Assembly: GCF_035046505.1 (NCBI RefSeq)
Contig: NC_089821.1
Span: 4,596,501-4,660,500, forward strand
From: Tiliqua scincoides
Lineage: Eukaryota; Chordata; Lepidosauria; Squamata; Scincidae
Direction of reading: 5' to 3'
DNA: 64,000 nt
Within the stretch, counting starts at the first letter, position 1. Every line of letters starts with the position of its first letter. Under the pieces are notes generated by a model. It searched no databases. It had not been told where the DNA came from and was given only the letters and a program-made list of their open reading frames with translations. Both the position numbers and the translations under genes were made by a program. This document shows, in pieces, positions 10,414 through 21,735 of this stretch.

Positions 10414-12188
10414 AAAAGGAGCTGTTTTCTCTGGAACATGCTGGCCAGTCAAAATTGCACTGTTGTGCCAGCAGGTAACGAGATCCTTAAATTGCTCAGA
10501 ATGTTTGGAAGCAAAGAACTTCAGTAAAATGATACCCAGCTGAATACACTGAATTATTCAGTTGGTCTCAAATGTCTCCTGCCTTTCTGTATATCTTGGG
10601 GTAAATCTGTGGTTGCCAACCTTTGATAAAAATAGGCTTATGAGCAGAATTCTGTTTTTGTCCACAAGTCTGTTCGGCCAAGCCCCTAATTTGGACCCCT
10701 TTCCTTCCTGCCCTGATGCTCACTTGTTATAGCATCCTGACTCCATATTACACATACATAGTTAGGAATCAATATCTTCTTAAAAACAACCCCACCCTAA
10801 AAGATAAGAGTTGATCTTCTCTTAACCAGTAACCCTAAAATGGAAAACCAGAATCACATATAACTGATTTATTGTGACAAAAAGAAGTTGGAAATGAAAT
10901 CCGTACAAAGTTGACTATTCTTTTCACCGCTCTGAGTGGCATACACTTAACCGCCAGTAATCATCATATGCAGTAGGCATTTCTCCATCAATCTGCCATG
11001 ACGTATAGCCCCATTCTATCTTAAATTCCCATGTAACAATGCAGTGGCGCTAGCACAGCTTCCACTACATCCCATTGGGGATTTTCAGCTGCTGGAGGTC
11101 TCCCTTGGGCTACGAGGACATTAGTCCCCTTGCCCCGGGGTAAACCCCAGCAGCTGCTGTAGGGCAACTCAGATCTGTGCCAGCTCAATCACTGGCACAA
11201 GTCCATATTGTTCTGTGAAGGTGGATCAGAACTGGGAAGGGGCTTGGGATTTGGCACACAGGGCCACTGATCCCGCCCCCTTCCTGGGCCTGAGCCACCT
11301 TCCTCATTGCCCACATCACTGCCCATTCCAACCCCCCCCCCACATTCTGTCCTTCCCTGCTCTGTTCAACTTCTCTTCGCCTCCAATCCCCTGCATAGGG
11401 TTACCTGCTCCAACCTTGCTGGTGTGGGCCTTGCTGGTCATTTTGTCTTGCTGGTGTATGGGAAGCCTCTGTGCTCATCTAAGGATGCTGCTTTATGACA
11501 GCCATAAAGCAGCCTCTGCTGGTGCAACATTAGGTGGAGAGGGCAAAAGAAACTGCATTGGGGCAAAAGAAACTGGATATTTAGCATAACAAAGATCAAG
11601 GGATGAGAAGCATTCACAGACTCATAACTTCCTGCCACACCTTGCCATATCTCTTCAAAATTCATTCTTTTTTGAGTCAGTGGAAGAGCAGGTCTTGAAA
11701 CTTATCCAAATACAGAAGAGTCCAACAGTCATTGAGATTAGATGCAAGAGAAAGAAGGGATGGAGATTCTCTTAGATGGCCAGAAGAACAGGACTAAGAG
11801 ACCACTGTGTCCCCTGATGCAGTCCAGCTGCCTTCCTGATTCTCAAGTGTAAGTCATCAGGTTAAGGAGATGAGCATTACACATCCAGCAGCACTGTTGG
11901 CTTTGGAAATAAAATACTGTCCATCAGGCCAACAAGCATTTTCATAAATTAACTGTACTGAATCTTCCCATTTGTGTTTTGTTCTTCATATGTTGTGGAA
12001 GGCTTCTGTCTGGGTTGGAATTGAGAAATGAGGTATTCAAAGGGACTCTTCATTACAGAAAACGAGTGCCTGCACACCCTCTCTGTTATGTAGTACTTTT
12101 AATTTCAATTTTATAGACCCATAGGTTGTTTGAGTATGGGCTCCCAACTCTAGTTTTCCATTTTCTATTCTGATAGTTACACAATGGC
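10414..12188 (+). other. DTD2: Probable DTD2 3' UTR and downstream DNA
   Basis: No further coding sequence was recognised. A canonical AATAAA lies at 11908-11913 with GT-rich sequence about 60 bp beyond, a plausible but unproven polyadenylation site. About 11040-11210 has repeat-like character but could not be assigned. Confidence 0.4.
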
Positions 12189-12546
12189 CATGGTTCCCAG
12201 ACTTTTTCGACTGGTAGCTCCCTTGACCTACTGGGCCATTGGCCACAGCTCCCCAGTTGGGGCCCAATCCTATCCAACTTTCCAGCTCCAGTGTAGCCAC
12301 AATGCAGCCCCATGGTAAGGGAACACATGTTCCAAACCTTTAAAAGGCTCCAGTGACTACCCCTCCCAGACAGGATATAGCCTATATCCCAGTGGCACCA
12401 TTTCACCAGCATTGGATGGGATTGGGCCCTTGGGCTACAATCCTATACAGGTATAGAGTGGCAGGTTTTTCATGTGGATTTCACGGCTCCCCTAGTTGGT
12501 TTCCATGGTACCCCAGGGAACCACAGCTCAGTTTGGGAACCACTGC
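12189..12546. mobile_element. hAT element carrying a nested MITE
   Basis: Starts CATGGTTCCCAGACTTTTTC and ends near GTTTGGGAACCACTGC. Flanks ACAATGGC and AAAATGGC match at 7 of 8. A Harbinger-like MITE is inserted within it at 12260-12429, so the hAT insertion is the older event. Confidence 0.75.
12260..12429. mobile_element. Harbinger-like MITE nested in a hAT element
   Basis: 170 bp with termini GGGCCCAATCCTATCCAA and TTGGATGGGATTGGGCCC. A 3-bp duplication TTG is seen at 12257-12259 and 12430-12432. Short 3-bp duplications and GG-start termini fit PIF/Harbinger. Confidence 0.8.
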
Positions 12547-14189
12547 AAAATGGCCTTGCCTACCCCCTAGACCACAGAATTCTCTTGAAAATATGAAAAA
12601 TCATGTAAATTACATTATCTAAGAAAGACTTCAATCGCATATATGCTTATCTGGGAGTAAGTCCCATTGAATTAAGTGAGTAAACATGCCTAGGATTCCA
12701 CTGAAATAGCATGTATATAACTTTTACTATTTGACAGCTCTGAATTTCACTGTTGTATTTTATACACATTTTTTAATAGTCTTTGGATATCTGTCATAGT
12801 GAATCCTCTTATATCATCACATACTAAAACTGTGAATGTAAGGAACTTAAGGCTATTGAGATTGCAACATATTTTGGATTACTGATGAAGAGGAAAGGGT
12901 ACTGAGGAGACCTTAATAATTGGGAAGGTGGCCTCATCTGCACCGTACTTAACACTTGTTTATTGCTATGTGAGAATAATGCATTTTTAAAACAGTAGAC
13001 ATGCCATGTTTCAAGGCAGAGGGAGATAAATGTATTTAAAGTCACCATAATTGTCTCTCCTTATTCAAACTTGTTCAAACTAGATAGAAGTTCTTTTTAA
13101 CTAGATTATTATATTATATTGGGTAATATTTATAATTTTATAAATTATAATATAATTTATATATATTATATAGGGTAATTTCACACTTCATTTTCAAATT
13201 GCAGTTTATAATTATTGTACAGTGGTTTAGAACTAATACGGGAGGTATAATACCTACTTAGAAACAGTTTTGCAGATATGTAAATCACTGTTGTCTAGTG
13301 CAGTTATATTGCTGACTTTCTACAAACACAAAAGAGAGAATATTTGCTCTAGGGAAATAAGTCAATTTGTCAGAACTGGCTCCTGTTTTCCAAACTAGTT
13401 TGCAAGGAGCCAGTGTTACATTTGTGCCAAACACTGTACATTGATGACTGTGTATAACAATTATTACAATTTTTTTCTCTCTCTAATGCTTTAAGGGCCT
13501 TCTTTTCCAAGTAATATTAAAACCAGCTTTACTTGGTAGAGGGAATTTAATTATTAGAGAGTAATAAAAACAGATGTGAGGAATTTCTAATAGTAGTGAC
13601 TTACTACTATGAGTAATTAACCTACCCAAGTGCCATGTTCATGGATGACATTATATAAATGAGAAATACTTTAGATTTACTATCAGAGAGAGAGTGAGAA
13701 CTATGGACTATGTCAACCTTTTGTGCCAAGGTACAAGCCATAACAAGATACCAGTTTTATTGCATTAGTCAATAAAAATGTCTATAATACTTAGGCTGCA
13801 ATCCTATCTACTGTTTCCTGGGAGTAAACCACATTGACTATATGGGACTTACTTCTGAATAGACAGGCATAGGCTTGGGTCTGAGTACAATAATTCTTCA
13901 AATACATATACCGTACCATGGCTGTAGAGATCAACACCATTCATAGGTAAATAGTGAAAATTAGCAAACCAGTAAAAAACTACAATTGTTAGAAAAGTAT
14001 AATGCAGTCAGTAAAAATTGAACAAATTAATAAAAACATTTCCAAATTATTTGGCATCATCCACCTCCACATCATCCACATCCACCCCACCAGCATGTGG
14101 GCCCCAGACTCTGCCTCCTTAAGGGGCGGGGGGGGGGAAGGCATCAATGCAATCCCCAGGATCCATTGCTAAGGGGGCACAAGGTCATC
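12547..14189. other. Intergenic, mostly unrecognised
   Basis: Contains two short MITE copies, at about 12628-12700 and 13795-13885, and an AT-rich stretch around 13100-13175. A short GC-rich piece around 14085-14170 resembles the interior of the hAT element at 9037-9473. No coding signal. Confidence 0.45.
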
Positions 14190-14335
14190 TAACCCAACCC
14201 CGTCGGTAGCAGGTAATCGTGCAGGTGCCTGCTAAACCTCTGCCTGAAGATCTATAGTGAACTACCTCCCTTGGCAATCTGTTCCACTGCCAAACCTTAC
14301 TGTCAAGAGTTTCTTTCTAATATCGAAATTAAGAT
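14190..14335 (-). mobile_element. CR1-like LINE fragment
   Basis: Contains GGTCATCTAACCCAACCCCG, CCTCCCTTGGCAATCTGTTC and TTACTGTCAAGAGTTTCTTT in the order typical of the 3' part of reptile CR1-like copies read in reverse. Confidence 0.6.
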
Positions 14336-15354
14336 AAAGGTGGTGCCTTTGTATCCACAGAGGATCTGTCTCTGGACCCCCTGAGGATAACAAAAACCAT
14401 GGATAATCAAATCTGTAGTTTTTGGCCCACCTAAGCTCTGAATACGACTGGAGCCTTTCTGAACCCTGAAGCTCAGAATGCCATCTGGAGCCTTTTTAAG
14501 GCGACTTCTGGTTTCGCCAAATACCAGAAGCCTTGGGGAGGCAGCACACAGCCTCTCCGAGGCTCAGAAAACCTCTCAGACGTAACCAGAACAAGGTTCC
14601 GGTCACGTCTGGAAGGTCTGCAGAGGGGCGATCCAGGGGTTCAGCTTCTGTGATAAGGCAAATTGGCTGATGCCAAACCTGTGGATAAAGATTAAAATAA
14701 AAAACTAATGCATAATTGCTGATGTGTTTTCTTTTTTGAATTAGTACATACCAAGTTCTCCACTTATGCATTTTATGGTGATAAATTGCTCCACATTAGA
14801 GGCAGTGTTCTCTGATTAGATCATTGTGTGTAATAGCTACAAAGTGAATGAAATCAAAGATTCAGATTGGTTCACATTTTTTTGATTGCAGCAGGTAAAT
14901 AAATGGGAAAAAATCATCATTACATTGATGGTAGAGCTGAGTTTGGCTCCAGGATCCTAGTCAGAGCCAGGTGCTGCGGTCTTTCCCAGCACATTTAGAG
15001 AAATAGGCTAGTTCACATCTATTCCTGTCATCTTCAGGAAAGGTCTGGCCCTAATTCTGCCCACAAGCAGTGCATTTCTCTTAATGTGCTGGCTGCTGTC
15101 CCGTTAAGGGCAGCGATTTTCATCACTTCTTTTTGGAGAAGCCGGAATTAGAACTCACATATCAAAAAGCAGGAAGAGGCTATGCAGATTCTTCAAACTT
15201 AAACATGCTGACATAACAGCAGAGCTTCCAGTTATTGGTTGTCAGAAATGTTCTCTTCACCAACCCTGCAGCAGAAAATTAAGCAGTGACATATATACAC
15301 AGCTCCTTAAAGCTGGCAGTATCTATAGAAGATGGCCTCTTCTTTGAAAACAAT
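14336..15354. other. Intergenic, nothing recognised
   Basis: No coding, RNA or clear repeat signal, apart from a CCTCAGAAAACCTCTCAGACG-like GC patch near 14550-14620 that is similar in style to 54360-54560. Confidence 0.4.
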
Positions 15355-15509
15355 GATACAATGGAGGACAGAGTGCTTATACCTTCAATCATTGTGTAGG
15401 AAGGAATTTTGACAAGTGCAGCTCAATAAGGGCTTTAAAAGCTGTACCTGCCAAAAGTCCTCTTCTATACAATGGTTAAAGGTATAGGCACTCTGCCCTC
15501 CATTGTATC
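15355..15509. repeat. Palindromic element
   Basis: GATACAATGGAGGACAGAGT at the left pairs with ACTCTGCCCTCCATTGTATC at the right. Arms of about 70 bp with a loop of about 20 bp around 15425-15445 and a few mismatches. Probably a foldback MITE; no target duplication is clear. Confidence 0.7.
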
Positions 15510-16167
15510 TGGTCACCCTGAGGGGAGGGCTGATAGAAGAATGCAACTAGAAGAAATTCAACTGGGATGAGCTACAGTTGAAAATTGCATTGGCTGGAAG
15601 TTTCCACACTTTTTCTTCCTGTTTCTGTAATGGACTTCAGAGGGAGGGATAGAAATCACGGAGTGGCAAGGAGTCCACTCTTAGCATTATCTAAGCATTA
15701 TCTATAAAAGAAAATTCAGCAAGAACAATGCATGAAAACAACCATTATACTTTCCAAAAGGCCCAGAGAAATGCAATAATATGTAGTAAGGCACATGTAC
15801 TTCTAAGTAAACCTCATTTATTCCATTGGAATTACTGTACTTCCAAGTAAATGTATTTACAATCGTAATGTAAGTGATTTTGAGTGTGTGTGGGGGTGGT
15901 GGTGGTGTGAAGTTCTGCTTGTTCCTGCTTGTTAGCATTTTACTTATTATTATATTAAGGAAAGGAATAAATATATGGAGACATATAAAAAAGTATAAAA
16001 TAGCATTCCAACCAATAATTACATGCAGCATTTGTACAGGTTTCCCCCCCCCCTTTTGGGTGTGCAAAGTGCTTCAAATGTATACATTATCTTGACGTAA
16101 TCCTGACAACATCCCAGTGAGGTAAATAAGATTATCTCCATATTGCAGTTGGGGAGGAGAAAGAGTT

Positions 16168-16252
16168 AAGAACATAAGAATAGCCCCACTGGATCAGGCC
16201 ATAGGCCCACCCAGCTTCCTGTAACTCACAGCGGCCCACCAAATGCCCCAGT
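16168..16252 (-). mobile_element. CR1 LINE 3' end fragment
   Basis: Reverse copy of the 3' terminus of the CR1 at 50280-50968. It runs from AAGAACATAAGAATAGCCCC through GGATCAGGCCATAGGCCCA to CCACCAAATGCCCC. Confidence 0.8.
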
Positions 16253-16702
16253 TGTGTGCTTAGGGCCATATACAGCACAATCCTATGATGTCTATTCAGA
16301 TGTAGTTTCTTGATGTTCACCAAAAGTGAGTAGCCACTCCCTGTTCTTAGTCCAGCAGTTGCAAAAGGAAGCAGTGGTGACTGAGGCAACACATTGCACA
16401 GCAAAAGACACGAAAGCCCAGAATGCAGGAGACAGAGATGCAGTTGCTGAGTTCCACTATGACCAGTAGCACTTACTCCCAAGTAATTGTGCATAGGTCT
16501 AATAGCTTCACAGCCTAATGGACAGAAGAATAACTGATTCCTTAAACTACTGGCACCCTGGTTCTCTGCAGGCAAGGGCTCAAACTGCTTGGCAACCCAA
16601 GGAGCATCAGCTTGCAAACAATCCACTTTTGCCAGCAGCAGGAACTGTCATTTCAATCCCAAGTCAGGTGCATAGCCTAGCTATGGAACCCAAGGGACAA
16701 CA

Positions 16703-16860
16703 TGTTAAATGTGCAGGAGAGCAAGCAGTTGTCGCACTCTAATAACTCTAGTCAGAGTGTTTGAACCTTTCTGCTGGTGTAATGTTACTGTCACTGGGGA
16801 TGGAACTGAATTAGCCAACTAAGGGCCCAATCCTATCCAATTTTCTAGCACCAGTGCAGC
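16703..16860. repeat. Left arm of a disrupted inverted duplication
   Basis: This segment recurs in reverse as 17132-17198, 19173-19238 and 19404-19430. The right arm is broken by a LINE (17199-19161) and a 155-bp insertion (19239-19393). Identity is high, e.g. ACTCTAGTCAGAGTGTTTGA against its diverged complement. Confidence 0.8.
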
Positions 16861-17001
16861 TGCAATGCAGCCCCAATGTAAGGGAACAAATGTTCCCATA
16901 CCTTAAGGAGGCCTCTGTGATTGCTGTCCCACCACAAGATACAGTGCATGCCCCATTGGCACAGCTGCACGGGCACTGGAAAATTGGATAGGATTGGGCC
17001 C
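16823..17001. mobile_element. Harbinger-like MITE, complete
   Basis: 179 bp bounded by perfect inverted termini GGGCCCAATCCTATCCAATT / AATTGGATAGGATTGGGCCC. TAA is duplicated at 16820-16822 and 17002-17004. This is the best-preserved copy in the window and defines the family. Confidence 0.88.
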
Positions 17002-17043
17002 TAAAATAGGATTCTGACTAAGCCCCCCTACGAATAACTAAGT

Positions 17044-17172
17044 GCACAATCCTAACCCCTTATGTCAGTGCTTTCCAGCACTGGCTTAGCAGTGCCAATG
17101 GGACATGTGCTGCATCCTGCAGTTGGGTGTCACCCAGCACCGGTGCTGGAAAATTGGATAGGATTGGGCCTT
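17044..17172. mobile_element. Related MITE, variant left end
   Basis: Left end GTGCACAATCCTAACCCCTT, right end AAAATTGGATAGGATTGGGC. The right half matches the family at 16823-17001; the left half is a divergent variant also seen in reverse at 19236-19262. Confidence 0.6.
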
Positions 17173-17198
17173 TAGTTGGCTAATTCAGTTCCATCCCC

Positions 17199-19161
17199 TT
17201 GTTGTTGGCAACCTTCAGTCTCGAGAGACTATGGTATTCGCGCTCTGAAAGGTGGTTCTGGAACATCGTCTAGTGTGGCTGAAAAGGCCAATTCGGGAGT
17301 GACAATCCCTTCCACAACGGGAGCAAGTGCAGTCTGTCCCTGGTCTGTCTCCCTGGCTATGGGCCTTCCTTCTTTGCCTCTTAGCCTCAGACTGTTGGCC
17401 AAGTGTCTCTTCAAACTGGGAAAGGCCATGCTGCACAGCCTGCCTCCAAGCGGGCCGCTCAGAGGCCAGGGTTTCCCACTTGTTGAGGTCCACTCCTAAG
17501 GCCTTCAGATCCCTCTTGCAGATGTCCTTGTATCGCAGCTGTGGTCTACCTGTAGGGCGCTTTCCTTGCACGAGTTCTCCATAGAGGAGATCCTTTGGGA
17601 TCTGGCCATCATCCATTCTCACGACATGACCGAGCCAACGCAGGCGTCTCTGTTTCAGCAGTGCATACATGCTAGGGATTCCAGCACGTTCCAGGACTGT
17701 GTTGTTTGGAACTTTGTCCTGCCAGGTGATGCCGAGAATGCGTCGGAGGCAGCGCATGTGGAAAGCGTTCAGTTTCCTCTCCTGTTGTGAGCGAAGAGTC
17801 CATGACTCGCTGCAGTACAGAAGTGTACTCAGGACGCAAGCTCTGTAGACCTGGATCTTGGTATGTTCCGTCAGCTTCTTGTTGGACCAGACTCTCTTTG
17901 TGAGTCTGGAAAACGTGGTAGCTGCTTTACTGATGCATTTGTTTAGTTCGGTATCGAGAGAAAGAGTGTCGGAGATCGTTGAGCCAAGGTACACAAAGTC
18001 ATGGACAACCTCCAGTTCATGCACAGAGATTGTAATGCAGGGAGGTGAGTCCACATCCTGAACCATGACCTGTGTTTTCTTCAGGCTGATTGTCAGTCCA
18101 AAATCTTGGCAGGCCTTGCTAAAATGATCCATGAGCTGCTGGAGATCTTTGGCAGAGTGGGTAGTGACAGCTGCATCGTCGGCAAAGAGGAAGTCACGCA
18201 GACATTTCAGCTGGACTTTGGACTTTGCTCTCAGTCTGGAGAAGTTGAAGAGCTTTCCATCTGATCTGGTCCGGAGATAGATGCCTTCTGTTGCAGTTCC
18301 AAAGGCATGCTTCAGCAGGACAGTGAAGAAAATCCCAAACAAGGTTGGTGCAAGAACACAGCCCTGCTTCACTCCGCTTCGGATGTCAAAGGGGTCTGAT
18401 GTGGAGCCATCGAAGACAACAGTGCCCTTCATGTCCTTGTGGAAGGATCGGATGATGCTGAGGAGCCTGGGTGGACATCCAATCTTGGGGAGAATCTTGA
18501 AGAGGCCATCCCTGCTGACTAGGTCGAAAGCCTTCGTGAGATCTATGAAGGCTATAGAGTGGCTGTCGTTCCCTGCATTTCTCCTGCAGTTGTCTAAGGG
18601 AGAATACCATATCAGTGGTGGACCTGTTGGCTCGGAATCCGCACTGTGATTCTGGATAAACGCTCTCTGCAAGTACCTGGAGCCTCTTTAGTGCAACTCG
18701 GGCAAACAACTTTCCTACAACGCTAAGGAGAGAGATGCCACGGTAGTTATTGCAGTCACCCCTGTCGCCTTTGTTCTTGTACAAAGAATGTTTGCATCCC
18801 TCATGTCTTGAGGTACTCCACCTTCTCTCCAGCAGAGACAGAGGATTTCATGCAGCTCAGTGATGATGATCTCTTTGCAGCACTTTAGGACTTCAGCAGG
18901 GATGCTGTCTTTTCCAGGTGCCTTGCCAAAGGCAAGGGAGTCCAGGGCCACGTGAAGTTCTTCTAGGGTTGGTTCACTGTCAAGCTCCTCCAGCACAGGC
19001 AGGCACTCAATGTTGTTCAGCGCTTCTTTGGTGACTACATTTTCTCTGGAATATAGCTCAGAGTAGTGCTTCACCCAGCGTTCCATCTGCTGCGTCCGAT
19101 CCTGGATGACCTCGCCTGTGGCAGACTTCAGAGGGGCAATTTTCTTCTGTGTTGGACCTAG
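17199..19161 (-). mobile_element. 5'-truncated RTE-like LINE, frame-disrupted copy
   Basis: A 1963-bp copy of the last two thirds of the LINE at 58140-61403, in reverse, beginning at the codons for the GPTQKKIAPLKS segment. A perfect 11-bp target duplication GTTCCATCCCC (17188-17198 and 19162-19172) flanks it. One open frame of 485 codons (17215-18672) covers the later reverse transcriptase, including FLFADDAAV, and the C-terminal CCHC finger. Upstream pieces of the reverse transcriptase (PAEVLKCCKE, GISLLSVVGKLFARVALKRL) lie in other frames, so at least two frameshifts, near 18580 and 18780, break the copy. Protein identity to the intact copy is high, pointing to a recent insertion. The 3' tail is (ACA)-like rather than poly(A). 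Confidence 0.92.
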
Positions 19162-19238
19162 GTTCCATCCCCAGTGACAGGATAACATTACACCAACAGA
19201 AAGGTTCAGACACTCTGACTAGAGTTATTAGAGTAACT

Positions 19239-19393
19239 GACATAAGGGGTTAGGATTGTGCCCTAAAGAGTACAGTTGTGTCTTACAGTGTATCCTAAGA
19301 AGTGTATCTGGTGCATATTGTGGGCTTAAATGCAGGTTTCAGGATGCACTGATGAAGCACACTAACCCCACAATGAAGCCTCTTTAGCTCTAT
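19239..19393. mobile_element. 155-bp insertion with 15-bp target duplication
   Basis: GTTATTAGAGTAACT occurs at 19224-19238 and again at 19394-19408, enclosing 155 bp that interrupts the right arm of the inverted duplication. The insert begins with GACATAAGGGGTTAGGATTG, the MITE-variant end. A 15-bp duplication suggests retroposition, but the insert was not classified. Confidence 0.55.
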
Positions 19394-19631
19394 GTTATTA
19401 GAGTAACTGCTTGCTCTCCTGCACATTTAGCTCTATGGAACTTGCATTCATTTCCTACCAGTGTAGGGCTGGGAAGAGGAGCTTATGTGTGGCTGCATTT
19501 TGAAATGGAGCAAGTTTGTCAGTTAAGCATATTTCCACAATAAGACTGCTGAGTTGTGATTGCACAAAATGGGACTGGGAGGACTGGGAAGAGCTCCAGA
19601 AAATGTTTCCTTAAAATGAAGACTATCTGGT

Positions 19632-20360
19632 ACATAAGAACCTAAGAAGAGCCCTGCTGGATCAGGCCAAAGGGGGCCCATCTAGTCCAGCTTCCTGTAT
19701 CTCCCAGTGGCCCACCAGATGCTTCAGGGAGCACAGAAGACAAGAGACCTACGTCCTGGTACCACCTCCTTGAACCTGGCATTCTGAGGTAACCTACCTC
19801 TACATCCAGGAGGTGGCACATGCCCATCACTGCTTGTCACCTGTGATGGACCTTTCTTCCAGAATTCTGTCTAATCCCCCTGAGCTCTAGGCCAGGTGCC
19901 ACCCCCCACACCCAGTGGCAAGGAGTTCCACAGACTGTTATATGCACAAACCCATCATGGATTGCAAACTGTGATGGACGTTTCCTCCAAAAATGGGTCT
20001 AGACCCCTTTTAAAGTCATCCTGGCCAGGTGCCACCCCCACATTCCATGGCAAGGAGTTCCACAGACACCCCATTTTCCTGTGGGTTCCCTGGCTCTGGG
20101 GCTGTGTGAAGGCATGTGGGTCAGTGGTCACCCCCGTGTCCTGTGGCAAGGAGTTCCACAGATACCCCATTTTCCTGCGGGTTCCCTGGCTCTGGGGCTG
20201 TGTGAAGGCATGTGGGTCAGTGGTCACCCCCGCGTCCTGTGGCAAGGAGTTCCACAGACACCCCATTTTCCTGGGGGTCCCCTGGCTCGGGCTGTGTGAA
20301 GGCATGTGGGTCAGTGGTCACCCCCGCGTCCCGTGGCAAGGAGTTCCACAGACCAAGCAC
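19632..20360 (-). mobile_element. CR1 LINE 3' region with internal 96-bp tandem repeats
   Basis: Starts with the reverse CR1 3' terminus (CATAAGAACCTAAGAAGAGC, GGATCAGGCC) and continues through CR1 3' UTR to the segment encoding the C-terminal LWNSLP (GGCAAGGAGTTCCACAG in reverse). That last part is repeated: the TGGCTC unit starts at 20091, 20187 and 20283, a 96-bp period, and GGCAAGGAGTTCCACAG occurs five times between 19918 and 20353. Confidence 0.8.
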
Positions 20361-20379
20361 ACGCCAGCCAGCCCGCGGG

Positions 20380-20848
20380 GGGGGCAAAACGGCTCCGTTT
20401 CCCCCCCCCCGGGAATGGCTCCGAAGGGAGAGGCCGCTTGCCAGCCTGAGCGCCTCGCCCCCCAGCTACGCCACCGGGGCCTTCCTGCGCCCGCCCGCCT
20501 CGCCTCCCTCCCCGAGTGGCGGCGCCGGCTGGAAGCCTCCTCGGCCCGCCTCCTGAGCCGCAGCTCCTCCCGCTCCTCCGCCCCGCCGAGGGGAGGACGC
20601 GGTTCCCCGCCTCAGCCGCCCGCCCGCCGCTGGAGCCCGCGGCAGCCCGGCCAGCTGAGCCCCGCCCGGCCCTGCGGAGGAGACGCTGCTCGGGACGGCT
20701 CCAGGCCGCCAGTAACCGGGCCTCGCCCGCCCGCCGGGACGGGGAGGGGCAGCAGCCTCCGAGGTGGGGGCGGCCTCGGGGTCCCCAGGCGCCTCAGAAG
20801 CCCCCGGGAGTGCCTGTCGCCGGCGCTTCAGGGCCCCGTTCTGGGCTG
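20380..20848 (+). promoter_or_regulatory. HEATR5A: CpG island, candidate HEATR5A promoter and exon 1
   Basis: A dense CpG-rich block between DTD2 and the HEATR5A ATG with no TATA box. HEATR5A has no CpG island at its ATG (34100), and its first coding exon appears to carry an upstream splice acceptor, so a non-coding exon 1 is expected upstream. This island is the only strong candidate. A donor-like GGA|GTAAGT occurs at its right edge near 20860. Open frames across the island look compositional. It could instead serve an unrecognised non-coding transcript. Confidence 0.6.
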
Positions 20849-21540
20849 GTCTACTCCGGAGTAAGTCCCTTTGTAGTCAGTGGAGCTTACTCTCAGGTAA
20901 GTGAGGGTAGGACTGCAGCCTTGGAGTCCAAGTCTGTGCCTGTCTACTCAGAAGTAAGCCCCACTGTAGTCATTGGAGCTTACGCCTAAGAAAGTGAGGA
21001 AAGGGTCGCTTATGCCTGTCTGCTCAGAGGTAAGTCCAATTGTAGTCAATGGAGCTTACTCCCAGGAAAGTGAAGATAGGATTGCAGCCTTGGAGTCCAA
21101 GCCTATGCCTGTCTACTCAGAAGTAAGTCCCATTATAATCAGTGGAGCTTACTCCCAGGAAAGTGAAGATAGGATTGCAGCCTTGGAGTCCAAGCCTATG
21201 CCTGTCTACTCAGAAGTAAGTCCCACTATAATCAGTGGAGCTTACTCCCAGGAAAGTGAAGATAGGATTGCAGCCTTGGAGTCCAAGCCTATGCCTGTCT
21301 ACTCAGAAGTAAGTCCCCTTATAATCAATGGAGCTTACTCCCAGGAAAGTGAAGATAGGATTGCAGCCTTGGAATCCAAGCCTATGCCTGTCTACTCAGA
21401 AGTAAGTCCCATTATAATCAGTGGAGCTTACTCTCAGGAAAGTTAGGATAGGATGGCAACCCTGGAGTCCAAGCCTGTGCCTGTCTACTCAGAAGTAAGT
21501 CCCATTATAATCAATGGGGCTTACTTCCAGGAACGATAGC
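20848..21540. repeat. 93-bp tandem array derived from a MITE
   Basis: About eight units; the TGTCTACTCAG-type landmark starts at 20848, 20941, 21017, 21110, 21203, 21296, 21389 and 21482. Spacing is 93 bp except one 76-bp step. Each unit contains the MITE pair CTCAGAAGTAAGTCCCA and GGAGCTTACTCCCAGGAAAG plus a GGATTGCAGCCTTGGAGTCC spacer. Since 93 is 31 codons, one frame stays open over several units (20973-21446), encoding repeats of SEDRIAALESKPMPVYSEVS. Two more units with the same 93-bp spacing lie at 21736 and 21829 after about 190 bp of other sequence. Confidence 0.92.
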
Positions 21541-21735
21541 ATTGCTGCCTTATCTCCCTCCCCTCCTGTGGTCTCCTCTTGGGCTTGATTCAAAGTCCAG
21601 AGGGGTCCATGGCAGTGGGCAAGTGGCTGTCAAAGTAAGTCTGTCAGGATCCCTCCATAAAGGGAAGGAGGGTTGGAAGAAAGGAGAGACCCCCAAATAT
21701 CCTAGCCCAGTCAGGTGTCAGCCCACTCCTATGCT

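Noticed and set aside
16132-16626. 164-codon frame on the minus strand
   Set aside because: It starts in a CR1 tail and has no recognisable domain or splice context.
19896-20989. Open frames of 322 and 157 codons over the second CpG island
   Set aside because: They run through CR1 tandem repeats, the GC-rich island and the MITE array; no recognisable protein.
20973-21446. Repeat protein with 31-residue units
   Set aside because: The frame is open only because the 93-bp repeat is a multiple of three and each unit derives from a MITE. It is noted as a repeat, not a gene.
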